Of a stretch of DNA of 64,000 bases, positions 15,590 to 23,540 are shown one piece after another. The position numbers and the translations under genes were made by a program. Source of the DNA: Actinomycetospora endophytica (lineage in GTDB: Bacteria > Actinomycetota > Actinomycetes > Mycobacteriales > Pseudonocardiaceae); NCBI RefSeq assembly GCF_021026375.1, contig NZ_JAJNDB010000010.1, forward strand, positions 62,001-126,000, written 5' to 3'. The notes beneath the pieces were generated by a model. The model was not told the origin of the DNA and searched no databases. It worked only from the letters and a program-made list of their open reading frames with translations. The stretch's first letter is position 1. Every line of letters begins with the position of its first letter.

Positions 15590-16277
15590 TGAGTTCGGCC
15601 ATCGACCCGACGTGCAGGTCCGGCGTCGTCACGTCCGTCGGCGCCGGCGTGGCCCCGTAGCCCTCCCGCCCGCGGCGGCGTTGCACCCAGCAGGTGGCCA
15701 GGCCGAGCCGGTGGGCGGCGCCGATGTCGTGGTACTGGCTCTGCGCGACGTGCAGGACCTCGTCGCGCGCGACCCCCGCCGCCGCGAGCCGCTCCAGCGC
15801 CGTCTCGAACATCCGCCGGTCCGGTTTGTTGACGCCGACCTGGTCGACCGTGACCCCGTCCGCGAACGGCTCGCCGAGCGTCGCGGCCATCGCGTCGAGG
15901 GCCGGCCGGTCGGCGTTGGTGACCGCGACGAGCAGGTACCGCTCCCCCAAGACTTTCAGCGCCTCGACCGAGTCCGGGAACGCCGGCCACGACCCGATGG
16001 AGCGGCGCAGCGGCGACGGGCTGCCGGTCAGTCCCGGGAGCGAAATGTCTGCCGCCAGCCGCACCGAGATCGGATCCAGCATGGCGGTGAACGGCATCTC
16101 CGGCGTCAGCTCCTGCTGCACGCCCTCGGCCGCGCCGAACGCGGCCAGCACCGCCTCGTCGTCGGGACCCTGCCCTCCCGCGACCGACCGGACGCCGTCG
16201 AGGATCCCGGTCTCGAAGTCGATGAGGGTCCCGACGACGTCGAACGTCAGTGCCCGAATCCCGTCTGCCCGGATCAC
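15549..16277 (-). CDS. HAD-superfamily hydrolase, haloacid dehalogenase type II-like
   Basis: The 242-residue protein has the HAD nucleophile motif FDVVGTLID (Asp about residue 13), a helical cap, motif II in LLVAVTNADRPALDAM, and motif III/IV in VGVNKPDRRMFETAL and VLHVAQSQYHDIGAAHRLG. This is the pattern of L-2-haloacid dehalogenase-type proteins, many of which are phosphatases. The final residues (GALRAREHKVSL) are encoded by the palindromic repeat and are probably not ancestral. It overlaps the upstream oxidoreductase by 4 bp. Confidence 0.85.
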   Translation of the reverse strand: MIRADGIRALTFDVVGTLIDFETGILDGVRSVAGGQGPDDEAVLAAFGAAEGVQQELTPEMPFTAMLDPISVRLAADISLPGLTGSPSPLRRSIGSWPAFPDSVEALKVLGERYLLVAVTNADRPALDAMAATLGEPFADGVTVDQVGVNKPDRRMFETALERLAAAGVARDEVLHVAQSQYHDIGAAHRLGLATCWVQRRRGREGYGATPAPTDVTTPDLHVGSMAELIGALRAREHKVSL

Positions 16278-17308
16278 GGCTCCACCACCAGCTTCCCGAC
16301 GAAGTCCTTCGCGACGAAGTCGGCCTGCGCCCGACCCAGCTCCGCGAGCGGGTACCGGCCGGCCACGAGCGGGCGCAGCGCGCCCCGGTTCGCGGCGTCG
16401 ACGACGGCGGCGAAGTCGGCGTGGGTGCCGAACGACGAGCCGACCACCGTGAGCTGGCGCAGGTAGATCGTGCGCAGGTCGGCCTCGACGAGCGGGCCCG
16501 CGATCGCGCCGGCGACGACGTAGCGGCCCAGCGGCGCGAGCACCCGCAGCAGGTCGCCGAAGGCCTTGCCCGCGACGACGTCGGCGACGACGTCGACCTC
16601 GTCGATCCCCTGGGCGTGCAGCGCGGCGAGCAGGTCGGCGTCGCGCCCGAGGACGACGTCCGCCCCGAGCGCGCGGATCGCCGCGTGCTTGGCCTCGCCG
16701 GCGACCGCGACCACCCGCGCGCCGCGGTCCTTCGCGATCTGCACCGCCGCCGACCCGACCCCGCCCGACGCGCCCGTGACCAGCACCGTCTCGCCCGCGA
16801 CGAGCCCGGCGCGCCCGAGCATGCGCATCGCGGTGGTGCCCGCGGTCGGGAGGCTGGCGAGCTCGGCGTCGTCGAGGTCGCCGCGCACCGCGTGGGCGTT
16901 GCCGGCGGGCACCGTCACCAGCTCCGCGAACCCGCCGTCGTATTCACTGCCGAGATAGTCGGTGACGACGAGGGCGCGCTCGTCGCCGTCGTAGATCATC
17001 GGGTCGACGAGGACCCGCTCCCCGACCCGCTGGGCCGACACCCCGGCCCCGACGGCGTCGATCTCGCCAGCGACGTCCGCGCCCTGGATGCGCGGGAACG
17101 TGAACGCCTCGCGGCGCCACCCGTGCTGGGCGACCGGGTCGTCGGGAGCACCGTAGGCCCCTTCGCGGGTCCAGATGTCGGTGTTGTTGAGCGCGGTGGC
17201 CCGGACGCGGATGCGGACCTCGCCGGGTCCGGGTTCCGGGTCGGGCACGTCCTCGCGGTACTCCAGCGCGTCCGGCCCGCCGTGACGGGTGAGCAGTACG
17301 GCCCGCAT
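16274..17308 (-). CDS. Zinc-type alcohol dehydrogenase-like quinone oxidoreductase (MDR family)
   Basis: The 344-residue protein starts MRAVLLTRHGGPDALEYRED and has the GroES-like fold followed by the nucleotide-binding loop VLVTGASGGVGSAAVQIAK and VVAVAGEAKHAAIRALGAD. No full set of structural zinc cysteines is seen, so NADPH-dependent quinone or enone reduction is more likely than alcohol dehydrogenation. It is divergent from the TetR gene at 17410. The intervening inverted repeat suggests it is the regulated target. Operon with the HAD gene. Confidence 0.87.
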   Translation of the reverse strand: MRAVLLTRHGGPDALEYREDVPDPEPGPGEVRIRVRATALNNTDIWTREGAYGAPDDPVAQHGWRREAFTFPRIQGADVAGEIDAVGAGVSAQRVGERVLVDPMIYDGDERALVVTDYLGSEYDGGFAELVTVPAGNAHAVRGDLDDAELASLPTAGTTAMRMLGRAGLVAGETVLVTGASGGVGSAAVQIAKDRGARVVAVAGEAKHAAIRALGADVVLGRDADLLAALHAQGIDEVDVVADVVAGKAFGDLLRVLAPLGRYVVAGAIAGPLVEADLRTIYLRQLTVVGSSFGTHADFAAVVDAANRGALRPLVAGRYPLAELGRAQADFVAKDFVGKLVVEP

Positions 17309-17321
17309 GGTCGTCCTCCTG

Positions 17322-17401
17322 AGGTATACCGACTGGTTTAGTGGCGACGTCGAGAAAACACGGCGCGGGCGCTCGAAGTCAACCCACCGGTCGGTATACC
17401 T
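17322..17401. promoter_or_regulatory. Paired TetR operator in a divergent promoter
   Basis: AGGTATACCGACTGGT (17322-17337) and ACCGGTCGGTATACCT (17386-17401) are inverted copies matching at 15 of 16 positions. Each half contains the palindromic GTATAC. They flank the space between the oxidoreductase start (17308, minus strand) and the TetR start (17410, plus strand). One lies directly at each gene's 5' end, as expected for a repressor that controls itself and its neighbour. Confidence 0.8.
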
Positions 17402-17409
17402 TCGGACAC

Positions 17410-17934
17410 ATGACGACGCCCGCCGGCCGCGAGCTCCTCGAGCGCGCCTCGGAGCTGTTCTACGACGAGGGCATCACCGCGGTGGGGGTCGCGGGCATCG
17501 CCGAGGCGGCCGGCGTCACCAAGAAGACGCTCTACGACTGCTTCGGCTCGAAGGCCGCGCTCGTGGCGGCGTACCTGCGGCAGCGGCACGACCGGTGGTG
17601 GTCGTACCTGCAGGAACGGCTGGCCGAGGAGCCGTCGGTGCTGACGCTGTTCGACACCTACCTCGCGCACCCGTGGTTCGACACCGAGCGGGGGTGCGCG
17701 TTCCAGCGGGCCGCGGCGGAACTGCCGGACGGGCACCCGGGGCGCGCGGTGATCGTCGAGCACAAGGCGGCGGTGCAGGCGGAGATCGCGCGGCTGGTCG
17801 AGCACGACGAGGCGCTCGCCGAGCACCTGTTCCTGCTGCTCGAGGGCGCGGTGGCCCGCCGTGGGACGGAGCGCACGACGGCGGGTCTGGAGGCGGCCCG
17901 CAGGTGCGCCGAGGCGCTCGTGAGCACTAATTGA
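17410..17934 (+). CDS. TetR family transcriptional regulator
   Basis: The 174-residue protein has the N-terminal HTH GITAVGVAGIAEAAGVTKKT followed by LYDCFGSKAALVAAYL, with a helical ligand domain (about residues 70-165). This subgroup often senses electrophiles or quinones and sits beside MDR oxidoreductases, as here. ATG 17410 is chosen because it starts the family-typical TTPAGRELLERA; the frame extends upstream into the operator. The C-terminal ALVSTN and the stop are read from palindromic repeat copy 3. Confidence 0.9.
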   Translation: MTTPAGRELLERASELFYDEGITAVGVAGIAEAAGVTKKTLYDCFGSKAALVAAYLRQRHDRWWSYLQERLAEEPSVLTLFDTYLAHPWFDTERGCAFQRAAAELPDGHPGRAVIVEHKAAVQAEIARLVEHDEALAEHLFLLLEGAVARRGTERTTAGLEAARRCAEALVSTN

Positions 17935-17977
17935 CGCCAGGGCATCAATTAGTGCTCACGAGAGCTTCAGCTCACCT
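17902..17977. repeat. TAGGTGCGC palindromic repeat, copy 3
   Basis: Left arm AGGTGCGC begins at 17902 and the right arm ends CTCACCT at 17977. The inner stem pairs CTCGTGAGCACTAATTGA with TCAATTAGTGCTCACGAG (perfect 18 bp). It supplies the TGA of the TetR gene (17932-17934) on one strand and the end of the converging carbonic anhydrase gene (17967) on the other. It is again placed exactly between convergent ends. Confidence 0.87.
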
Positions 17978-18455
17978 CGTGAAGCTTTCCGGTCGCCACG
18001 TCGAAGACGAACCCGCGCACCGAGGACTTGTTCTTCACGAACGGGCTGTCGATGATCCGCTTGATGGAGTCGCGGACGTCGCCCTCGAGGTCGGGGAAGG
18101 AGTTCGCGGTCCAGTTCGGGCGCTCACCGGAGGCCTGCTCGAGGATTCCGGCGAACTGCTCGTCGGAGAACGTCAGCATGCCGCAGTCGGTGTGGTGGAT
18201 CAGCACGATCTCCTCGGTACCGAGCAGGTGCTGGCTGATCGCGAGGGAGCGGATCGTGTCGTCGGCGACGATGCCGCCGGCGTTGCGGATGACGTGCGAG
18301 TCGCCCTCCTGCAGGCCCAGTACGCCGTACACGTTGAGCGGGCGTTCCATGCACGCGACGACGGCGGTCTTGCGGGCGGGCGGGAGGGGCAGCGGGCCGG
18401 CGAAGCCCGCGGCGTAGGTCTCGTTGTTCTGCAGGTACTCGTCGGTGACCGACAT
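17967..18455 (-). CDS. Beta-carbonic anhydrase-like protein with altered catalytic dyad
   Basis: The 162-residue protein has the beta-class zinc ligands Cys35 (VVACMERPL), His88 and Cys91 (LIHHTDCGM), and the HVIRNAGGIVADDTIRSLAIS helix. In ordinary enzymes the first motif is CxDxR, where Asp and Arg form the catalytic dyad. Here it reads C-M-E-R-P, so Asp37 is Glu and Arg39 is Pro. It may have lost CO2 hydration or act on another small molecule; COS and CS2 hydrolases belong to the same fold, and sulfur genes adjoin. A short Cys-rich ORF lies upstream at 18556-18642. Confidence 0.82.
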   Translation of the reverse strand: MSVTDEYLQNNETYAAGFAGPLPLPPARKTAVVACMERPLNVYGVLGLQEGDSHVIRNAGGIVADDTIRSLAISQHLLGTEEIVLIHHTDCGMLTFSDEQFAGILEQASGERPNWTANSFPDLEGDVRDSIKRIIDSPFVKNKSSVRGFVFDVATGKLHEVS

Positions 18456-18555
18456 GGTTCGTCCTTCCGGGACGGTGGGAGTTCGAGTGGTCAGCGCGAA
18501 CCGGCCGCGGAGAGGGGCGGGCTCCGTCAGCGGGCGGATGACGGAGAAAGCGCGC

Positions 18556-18642
18556 TCACGCGGCCCGTCGACACCACTGATCGAACTCCTGGACGCGACG
18601 GCTCGGCCAGAAGGCCTCGAGGCCGCACGCGCACATGCGCAT
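18556..18642 (-). CDS. Candidate Cys-rich leader peptide upstream of the carbonic anhydrase-like gene (28 residues)
   Basis: On the minus strand, ATG 18642 opens 28 codons beginning MRMCACGLEAFWPSRRV and ending with another Cys (three in total) near the stop. Third positions are strongly G/C, as in real genes here. It lies 100 bp upstream of the carbonic anhydrase-like gene, in its direction, and lacks the HVDL core of the other leaders. It could be a second type of cysteine-sensing leader or a chance ORF; evidence is position, Cys content and codon bias only. Confidence 0.35.
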   Translation of the reverse strand: MRMCACGLEAFWPSRRVQEFDQWCRRAA

Positions 18643-18774
18643 GATTCGACCGCACTCCGCGCGACGGGCGCAAGGACGCCTCTGACCAGTCACGGCCCGT
18701 CGTCGCCGTCTGAGACGACGATCCCAGCGGCTGCCGCTTGAGAGTGACGGGCCGTGCGCTTAGCGTCGCCCACC

Positions 18775-18846
18775 ATGACCGGCACGCAGCTCGTGGTGCG
18801 CGAGCACATCGACCTGCTGCGGGTCGCCTCCGCGCTCTGTCGCTGA
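18775..18846 (+). CDS. Cysteine-containing leader peptide upstream of SsuD-like operon (23 residues)
   Basis: ATG 18775 opens a 23-codon ORF reading LVVREHIDLLRVASALCR to the stop. HIDLLRVASALC is nearly identical to HVDLARVASALC of the sirA leader, so both belong to one family. The monooxygenase-transporter-SfnB operon starts 121 bp downstream, the same distance as at sirA. A small GAGCC-acgc-GGCTC hairpin follows at 18868-18881. Confidence 0.85.
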   Translation: MTGTQLVVREHIDLLRVASALCR

Positions 18847-18967
18847 GCGCTGATCACCCGGGTCGTCGAGCCACGCGGCTCCGCCCCCACCGGTCTCGAT
18901 CCCGTGCCGACGGCTGCCGCTGTCACGCCGGGTCACCCCACGCGACACCCTGATCCAGGAGAGTCCC

Positions 18968-20077
18968 ATGACCACGGTCGAGTTCATCGGCATGATCGGC
19001 ACCCGGGTCGTCTCCGAGATCCACCCGGCGTCCGGCCCGCCGGTCGATCCGGCCGTGGTCCGCCGTTTCGTCGACGCCCACGAGCAGGGCGGCTTCGACA
19101 AGGTGCTCGTCGGACACTCGGCCTCCACCCCGGACGGCCTGCAGGTCGCCGCGTACGGCGCCTCGCACTCCGAGCGGCTCGGGTTCCTCGTCGCGCACCG
19201 GCCCGGGTTCGTCGCCCCGACGGTGGCCGCGCGCTCGTTCGCCACGCTCGACCAGCTCTCCGGCGGACGCGTCGCGATGCACGTCATCTCGGGCGGCAAC
19301 GACGCCGACCAGCGCCGCGACGGCGACCACCTCGACAAGGACGCCCGGTACCGGCGCACCGACGAGTACCTCGACATCGTCACCCGGACCTGGACCAGCC
19401 CCACGCCCTTCGACCACGACGGCGAGCACTACCACCTCGAGGACGTCTCCCCCGACGTCCGCCCGCGCCAGCAGCCCTGCATCCCGATCTACTTCGGTGG
19501 ATCGTCGCCGGCCGCGTACCGGGTCGGTGGGAAGCACGCCGACGTGTTCGCGCTCTGGGGCGAGCCGCTCGCCGAGACCGCCGAGCAGATCGTGGCGGTC
19601 CACGAGGCCGCGCGGCAGGCGGGCCGCACGACGCTCCCGCGCATCAGCGTCTCGTTCCGGCCGATCCTCGGCGCCACCGAGGAGCAGGCCTGGGCCCGCG
19701 CCCACGACATCCGGGACCGCATCCTCGGCACCGGTGGCGCCGCCGGCAGTTTCACCGGGACGCGGATGCACGACCGCACCCCGGCCAACGTCGGGTCCCA
19801 GCGCCTGCTCGCCGCCGCCGACCGCGGCGAGCGCCACGACCGCGCGCTCTGGACCGCCACCGCGGCCGCCACGGGCGCGGCCGGGAACTCCACGGCCCTC
19901 GTCGGGACCCCGGAGACGGTGGCCGCGGCGCTGCTCGACTACGTCGACCTCGGGGTCACGACGCTGCTCATCCGCGGCTACGACCCGATCGACGACGCCG
20001 TCGCCTACGGGCGCGACCTGCTGCCGCTGGTCCGCGCCGAGCTGGCCCGCCGGGCGCCCGCCGGCGCGCAGGCATGA
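18968..20077 (+). CDS. LLM-class flavin-dependent monooxygenase, alkanesulfonate monooxygenase-like
   Basis: The 369-residue protein has the SsuD-type pattern: VEFIGMIGTRVVSEIHP start, FLVAHRPGFVAPTVAARSFAT, LSGGRVAMHVISGGNDADQ, IPIYFGGSSPAAYRVGGKHAD and VALWGEPL-like FALWGEPLAETAEQI. SsuD-type enzymes use reduced FMN and O2 to split C-S bonds of sulfonates, releasing sulfite. Substrate unknown. GGAGAG precedes the ATG. It lies behind a Cys leader and ahead of a transporter and SfnB-like gene, supporting an organosulfur scavenging role. Confidence 0.88.
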   Translation: MTTVEFIGMIGTRVVSEIHPASGPPVDPAVVRRFVDAHEQGGFDKVLVGHSASTPDGLQVAAYGASHSERLGFLVAHRPGFVAPTVAARSFATLDQLSGGRVAMHVISGGNDADQRRDGDHLDKDARYRRTDEYLDIVTRTWTSPTPFDHDGEHYHLEDVSPDVRPRQQPCIPIYFGGSSPAAYRVGGKHADVFALWGEPLAETAEQIVAVHEAARQAGRTTLPRISVSFRPILGATEEQAWARAHDIRDRILGTGGAAGSFTGTRMHDRTPANVGSQRLLAAADRGERHDRALWTATAAATGAAGNSTALVGTPETVAAALLDYVDLGVTTLLIRGYDPIDDAVAYGRDLLPLVRAELARRAPAGAQA

Positions 20078-20117
20078 CCGCCCTGCTCACCGTCCACCCC
20101 ACTGAGGAGACCAGCCC

Positions 20118-21440
20118 GTGACCGCCATGACGAGCCCGACCCCGCCGCCGACCACCCCGACGCGGGTGGCGCTCGCGAGCGGCGTCGGGACCGCCATCGA
20201 GTGGTACGACTTCTACCTCTACGCGACCGCCACCGCGCTCGTGTTCAACACGCTGTTCTTCCCGTCCGTCAGCCCGACCGCCGGGACCCTCGCCGCGTTC
20301 GCGACCTACGCCGCCGGGTTCGGTGCGCGCCCGATCGGGGCGATCGTCGCCGGGCACGTCGGCGACCGCGTCGGACGCAAGGCGGTCCTCGTCGCCGCCC
20401 TGGTCACGATGGGCGGCGCCACCACCCTGATCGGCGTGCTGCCCGGGTACGCGAGCATCGGCGCCCTGGCCCCGACGCTGCTCGTGGTGCTGCGGCTGCT
20501 GCAGGGCTTCGCGGTCGGCGCCGAGTGGGGCGGGGCGGCGGTGCTGTCCACCGAGCACGCGCCGCCGAGGCGCCGCGGCTGGTTCGGCAGCTTCACCCAG
20601 ATCGGCTCGCCGGCCGGGATGCTGCTCGCGACCGGCTCGCTCTCGCTGGTGCGCGCGGTGACCGACACCGAGTCGTTCCTCGCCTGGGGCTGGCGCATCC
20701 CGTTCCTGGCGAGCGCGGTGCTCGTCGTCGTCGGGCTGGTGATCCGGCTGCGGCTCGAGGACGCGCCGGAGTTCCGCGCGCTGCGTCAGGAGGGCGCCGT
20801 CGCCAAGCTCCCGGTCGTCGAGGTGCTGCGGACCGCGCCCCGCGAGGTGCTGCTGACGACCGGCCTGCGGCTCTCCCAGATCGGCCTCTACACGCTGATC
20901 ACCACCTACGGGCTGACCTACGTCGCACAGAAGCTGGGCAAGGCGTCGTCGGCCGGGCTGCTCGCCGTCGTCGTGGTCTCGGCGCTCGGGCTGGCGACGA
21001 CGCCGTTGTGGGCGCTGCTCTCCGACCGGGTCGGGCGACGGCGGCCGTACCTGCTCGGCTCGATCGGCGGCACCGCCGGGCTGGTGCTGTTCTTCGTCGC
21101 CGTCGACACCGGCTCGACGCTGCTGATCGTGCTCGCGGCCGTCATCGCGATCAACCTGCTGCACGACTCGATGTACGGCCCGCAGGCCGCCTGGTTCGCG
21201 GAGATGTTCGACGTGCGGGTGCGCTACAGCGGCGCCTCGCTGGGCTACCAGATCGGCTCCGTGCTCTCCGGCGGGTTCGCCCCGCTCGTGGCGGCGTCGT
21301 TGCTGGTGGCGGGCGACGGGCGCCCGTGGTGGATCGTCCTCGCGTTCGGCGGGCTGTCGGTCCTCACGACGGCGGCGGCGCTGCTCGCGCCGGATCCGTC
21401 GCGCCAGGTGGAGCGGGAGCTGGTGGGATCGGGCCGGTGA
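20118..21440 (+). CDS. MFS transporter, metabolite:H+ symporter (MHS) family
   Basis: The 440-residue protein has 12 predicted membrane helices and the MHS signatures GVGTAIEWYDFYLYATATAL near the start, GARPIGAIVAGHVGDRVGRK in the first loop and LRLLQGFAVGAEWGGAAVL. MHS members import organic acids or osmolytes with protons. Being between an SsuD-like monooxygenase and an SfnB-like enzyme under a Cys leader, it most likely brings in the sulfur compound they use. GTG start with GAGGAG upstream; its stop overlaps the next start (GTGA). A paralog is at 35776. Confidence 0.88.
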   Translation: MTAMTSPTPPPTTPTRVALASGVGTAIEWYDFYLYATATALVFNTLFFPSVSPTAGTLAAFATYAAGFGARPIGAIVAGHVGDRVGRKAVLVAALVTMGGATTLIGVLPGYASIGALAPTLLVVLRLLQGFAVGAEWGGAAVLSTEHAPPRRRGWFGSFTQIGSPAGMLLATGSLSLVRAVTDTESFLAWGWRIPFLASAVLVVVGLVIRLRLEDAPEFRALRQEGAVAKLPVVEVLRTAPREVLLTTGLRLSQIGLYTLITTYGLTYVAQKLGKASSAGLLAVVVVSALGLATTPLWALLSDRVGRRRPYLLGSIGGTAGLVLFFVAVDTGSTLLIVLAAVIAINLLHDSMYGPQAAWFAEMFDVRVRYSGASLGYQIGSVLSGGFAPLVAASLLVAGDGRPWWIVLAFGGLSVLTTAAALLAPDPSRQVERELVGSGR

Positions 21441-22639
21441 ACGCACCGACCTCCCCCGCCCCGCTGGGTTCCTCGGCCGTGACCGCCCTGCTCGCCGAGA
21501 TCGGGGCCGGGGCGGCCGCGCGGGAGCTGGCCGACGAGAGTCCGTTCGAGCAGGTCGCGGCGGTCGCGCGGGCCGGGCTCGGGGCGTTGTCGCTGCCGGT
21601 GTCCGAGGGCGGGCACGGGGCGTCGATCCCGGAGCTGCTGGCGTTCGTCGTCGACCTGGCCGAGGCCGACCCCGTCGTCGCGCACGTGCTGCGCACGCAC
21701 TACAGCCAGGTGCTGGGGTTCCTGCGCATCGCCGATCCCGACGTGCGCCGGCGCTGGCTCGACGAGGTCCGCGCCGGGAAGGTCTTCGGGAACGCGATCA
21801 GCGAGACCGGTGCGGTGACGGCGGGGTCGCACGAGTTCGCGACGCGGCTCGACGAGATCGACGGCCGGTGGGTGCTGAACGGGGTCAAGTACTACAGCAC
21901 CGGGACGATGTACTCGGACTGGATCGCGGTGGCAGCACGGGTCGAGGGTGACCGGTTGGCGACGGTGCTGGTGCCGGCCGACCGCGACGGCGTCACCGTT
22001 GGCGACGACTGGAACGGGATGGGCCAGCGCCGGACCGGCACCGGCACGACGTCGTTCTCCGACGTCGTCGTCGGGTCCGACGAGGTGCTCGTCGTGCGGG
22101 ATCGCGTGGCGCCGCGCCCGGCCGGGGACGTGCCGTTCCTGCAGCTCTACCTGCATGCGGTGATCGCCGGGATCCTGCGCAGTGTGGTCGGCGACGCCGC
22201 TGCGCTGGTCCGCGGGCGGTCGCGGACGTTCGATCACGCACCGGCGCCGCGGGCGGTCGACGACCCGATCCTGCAGGAGACGGTCGGGCGGCTGGTCTCG
22301 ACGGCGTGGATGGCGGAGTCGGCGGTGTCGTCGGCGGCTGCCGCGGTCGAGGCGGCGGAATCAGCGGTGCGTGCCGGGGAGCCGACCGAGGAGGTGGGCC
22401 GGGCCGCGTCGATCGCGATCTGCGCGGTCAAGGTGCACCTCGACCGGGTCGCGACGGACGCCGCGACGACGCTGTTCGACGTCGGCGGCGCGTCGGCGTC
22501 CGGGCGGGCGCGCAACCTCGACCGGCACTGGCGCAACATCCGCACGATCACCCTGCACAACCCGGCGTCGTACAAGGCGGCCGCGCTGGGCCGGCTGGCC
22601 ATCAGCGGGGAGCCGTTGCCGGTGAACGGGTACTTCTAG
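21437..22639 (+). CDS. Acyl-CoA dehydrogenase-fold flavin oxidoreductase (SfnB/DszC-like)
   Basis: The 400-residue protein has the acyl-CoA dehydrogenase fold: AVARAGLGALSLPVSEGGHG, GKVFGNAISETGAVTAGSHE, WVLNGVKYYSTGTMYSDWIA, GMGQRRTGTGTTSFSDV. It lacks the acyl-CoA beta-oxidation context and resembles SfnB/DszC-type proteins, which with reduced flavin act on sulfur heterocycles or sulfones. The DRHWRNIRTITLHNPASYK tail is typical of that subgroup. GTG overlaps the transporter stop. The TAG stop is the first codon of repeat copy 4. Confidence 0.85.
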   Translation: MNAPTSPAPLGSSAVTALLAEIGAGAAARELADESPFEQVAAVARAGLGALSLPVSEGGHGASIPELLAFVVDLAEADPVVAHVLRTHYSQVLGFLRIADPDVRRRWLDEVRAGKVFGNAISETGAVTAGSHEFATRLDEIDGRWVLNGVKYYSTGTMYSDWIAVAARVEGDRLATVLVPADRDGVTVGDDWNGMGQRRTGTGTTSFSDVVVGSDEVLVVRDRVAPRPAGDVPFLQLYLHAVIAGILRSVVGDAAALVRGRSRTFDHAPAPRAVDDPILQETVGRLVSTAWMAESAVSSAAAAVEAAESAVRAGEPTEEVGRAASIAICAVKVHLDRVATDAATTLFDVGGASASGRARNLDRHWRNIRTITLHNPASYKAAALGRLAISGEPLPVNGYF

Positions 22640-22713
22640 GTGCGCTTCGCGCTTGTGAGCAGTAATTGACGCTATGGCGTCAATTACTGCTCACGAGCGC
22701 GGGAGCGCACCTA
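22637..22713. repeat. TAGGTGCGC palindromic repeat, copy 4
   Basis: Outer arms TAGGTGCGC (22637) and GCGCACCTA (ending 22713) enclose a perfect stem GTGAGCAGTAATTGACGC / GCGTCAATTACTGCTCAC around a short TATG loop. The TAG at 22637-22639 is the stop codon of the SfnB-like gene. Downstream lies msrA in the same direction, so here it separates tandem genes. Confidence 0.88.
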
Positions 22714-22780
22714 TGGGGGAACGCTCCTGGGCCTGCGTGTGTTGAAGTGAGTACCACCGAGCACGAAGGAGGCTCATCTG

Positions 22781-23293
22781 ATGGCCACCGAGACCGCGAT
22801 CCTCGCGGGCGGCTGCTTCTGGGGAGCCCAGGAGCTGCTGCGCCAGAAGCCCGGCGTGATCTCCACCCGCGTCGGCTACTCCGGCGGGGACACCCCGAAC
22901 GCGACCTACCGCAACCACGGCGACCACGCCGAGGCGGTCGAGGTCGTGTTCGACCCCGACACGATCTCGTTCCGCGAGATCCTGGAGTTCTTCTTCCAGA
23001 TCCACGACCCGTCGACGAAGAACCGCCAGGGCAACGACGTCGGGCGCAGCTACCGGTCGGCGATCTACTACACGTCCGACGAGCAGCGCCGCGTCGCCCT
23101 CGACACGATCGCCGACGTCGACGCCTCCGGCATCTGGCCGGGCAAGGTCGTCACCGAGGTCGAGCCCGCGGGCGACTTCTGGGAGGCCGAGGCGGAGCAC
23201 CAGGACTACCTGCAGCGCATCCCCTACGGCTACACCTGCCACTTCCCGCGTCCGGGATGGGTGCTGCCGAAGCGCGCCGCGCAGAACGCCTGA
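22781..23293 (+). CDS. msrA: Peptide-methionine (S)-S-oxide reductase MsrA
   Basis: The 170-residue protein carries the active-site [12 protein letters not shown] (nucleophile Cys12), [31 protein letters not shown], and [15 protein letters not shown] near the end. It repairs oxidised methionine in proteins. AAGGAGG lies about 10 bases before the ATG. It is a stand-alone unit between repeat copy 4 and a terminator; no Cys leader precedes it. Confidence 0.95.
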   Translation: MATETAILAGGCFWGAQELLRQKPGVISTRVGYSGGDTPNATYRNHGDHAEAVEVVFDPDTISFREILEFFFQIHDPSTKNRQGNDVGRSYRSAIYYTSDEQRRVALDTIADVDASGIWPGKVVTEVEPAGDFWEAEAEHQDYLQRIPYGYTCHFPRPGWVLPKRAAQNA

Positions 23294-23312
23294 CACCCGA
23301 GCACCACGCACG

Positions 23313-23345
23313 ACGGCGCCGTCCCTCACCGAGGGGCGGCGCCGT
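23313..23345 (+). terminator. Rho-independent-type hairpin after msrA
   Basis: ACGGCGCCG (23313-23321) and CGGCGCCGT (23337-23345) pair, with inner TCCCTC/GAGGGG also pairing around a 3-base loop. The 15-bp stem lies 19 bases after the msrA stop. There is no long T run, as usual in high-GC actinobacteria. Confidence 0.8.
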
Positions 23346-23438
23346 TCCCGTTCCAGCCATGCGGGCGGGACCATGCCGCGGCAACCTGTGCGGGCTTTCA
23401 CCCCGACGGCGAGGGCCCGCCGTGGTTACGGTGGTGAG

Positions 23439-23498
23439 GTGATCCTGCTCGTGTCGCGCCGGTGGCTCGACGGCCACGGCTCGCCCCCGGGTCTGTAG
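23439..23498 (+). CDS. Degenerate leader-like peptide without Cys (19 residues)
   Basis: GTG 23439 opens 19 codons: LLVSRRWLDGHGSPPGL before TAG. The LVSRRxxD part matches the family's [LV]xRRHVDL core in position and spacing, but HVDL is WLDG and no Cys codon remains. It sits 42 bp before an operon of an acetyltransferase, two monooxygenases and a cystathionine beta-synthase-like enzyme. It may be a leader that senses something else, or a decayed one. Confidence 0.45.
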   Translation: MILLVSRRWLDGHGSPPGL

Positions 23499-23540
23499 GT
23501 CGTCACTCCCGTCGCCGGAGTACCGACAGGGAGGACCCGG

